Below are positions 14,102 to 14,373 of a stretch of 14,373 nt of DNA, in pieces. This stretch comes from Desulforamulus profundi (GTDB lineage Bacteria > Bacillota_B > Desulfotomaculia > Desulfotomaculales > Desulfotomaculaceae): contig NZ_AWQQ01000062.1 of assembly GCF_002607855.1 (NCBI RefSeq), positions 59 to 14,431 on the forward strand, given 5' to 3'. The translations under genes were made by a program, and so were the position numbers. Below the pieces are notes generated by a model. It did no database searches, was not told the origin of the DNA, and saw only the letters and a program-made list of their open reading frames with translations. Numbering within the stretch: the first letter of the stretch is position 1; every line of letters starts with the position of its first letter.

Positions 14102-14373
14102 ATGGACAAGGATACCAATAAATCCACATATAATCAACTGTTTCAAGCAATTTATAACGAAAAATTTTTAAGCAATGTCAAAGAATCGGAAGTAGATGCT
14201 TACGCGAAAAAGCTAACCGTTGTTAAACTAATCCAATTGGTTGCGTATGCTCAGTTAGAGCAACTTGAAGGTCTGCGCCATATCAGTAACAGTTTGAACG
14301 ATGATAATTTCAGTGCGGCAGTAGGTATAAATTCAATCAGTGCGTCACAGTTGTCCCGTAAGTTAAGAGATTT
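14102..14373 (+). CDS. IS4-family transposase, N-terminal part (DUF4372-like; partial)
   Basis: Ninety codons are present and the frame stays open to the window edge. The start ATG 14102 has the SD AAGGAG at 7 bases. The sequence MDKDTNKSTYNQLFQAIYNE, then VKLIQLVAYAQLEQLEGLRHISNSL and SAAVGINSISASQLSRKLRD, matches the helical N-terminal region (DUF4372-type) found in IS4-family transposases of Clostridia. The DDE catalytic domain would follow beyond the window. Transposase activity is therefore inferred from the N-terminus only. Confidence 0.82.
   Translation, partial: MDKDTNKSTYNQLFQAIYNEKFLSNVKESEVDAYAKKLTVVKLIQLVAYAQLEQLEGLRHISNSLNDDNFSAAVGINSISASQLSRKLRD

Larger units (their letters stand above)
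13933..14373 (+). mobile_element. Left end of an IS4-family insertion sequence (runs off the window)
   Basis: The left boundary is put at about 13933 because the DUF4276 reading frame loses its family match there; the first bases are CACTAGCGTTGCATAAATAA. A 169-base non-coding end precedes the transposase. The right end, inverted repeat and target duplication lie outside the window, so the exact boundary is not proven. Confidence 0.6.

Overview
The window looks like a chromosomal segment of an anaerobic, low-to-mid-GC Gram-positive bacterium of the class Clostridia. The Desulfotomaculum/Desulforamulus group (Peptococcaceae) is my best guess, from the protein flavour, a T-box leader, strong SD sequences and frequent TTG/GTG starts. 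No search was run, so the genus is inference.

Layout from left to right. (1) The end of an rRNA operon: 5S rRNA and its terminator. (2) An RMD1/DUF155 membrane protein and a tandem-HD (HD-GYP) phosphohydrolase. (3) A divergent 41-aa membrane peptide with its own promoter. (4) pdxS-pdxT, the pyridoxal 5'-phosphate synthase. (5) A small VOC (glyoxalase-fold) protein and an unrecognised 97-aa membrane-anchored protein. (6) A serine regulon: sigma-A promoter, serine T-box leader (specifier UCC), a class V aminotransferase (probably the SerC role), serA and serS, then tRNA-Ser(UGA) and tRNA-Ser(GCU). (7) A convergent membrane CBS-like protein. (8) A tRNA-Arg(ACG) pair, tRNA-Arg(CCU), tadA and tRNA-Ser(CGA), ending in a strong terminator. 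(9) An accessory block: a tRNA-like relic, AT-rich DNA, an AAA/ABC-type ATPase with a DUF4276 partner (possible anti-phage pair), and the left end of an IS4-family element that has cut the DUF4276 gene short.

The order pdxST - serS - tRNA-Ser - tadA follows the Bacillus subtilis arrangement, where tadA is followed by the SRP RNA gene and dnaX-recR. Here that order breaks off right after tRNA-Ser(CGA), and the accessory block starts. The working links are clear: PdxST makes the PLP used by the aminotransferase; aminotransferase and SerA make serine; SerS charges tRNA-Ser; uncharged tRNA-Ser is what the T-box senses; TadA modifies the tRNA-Arg(ACG) encoded beside it.

Major caveat: eight genes (DUF155, HD-GYP, pdxS, pdxT, VOC, aminotransferase, serA, CBS-like) and the ATPase are broken by frameshifts. 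Every break is repaired by adding bases, nearly always one base in a short run of identical bases (eleven sites counted). This looks like a systematic deletion-type sequencing or assembly error rather than gene decay. I therefore annotate these genes over their full spans as CDS and mark each break.
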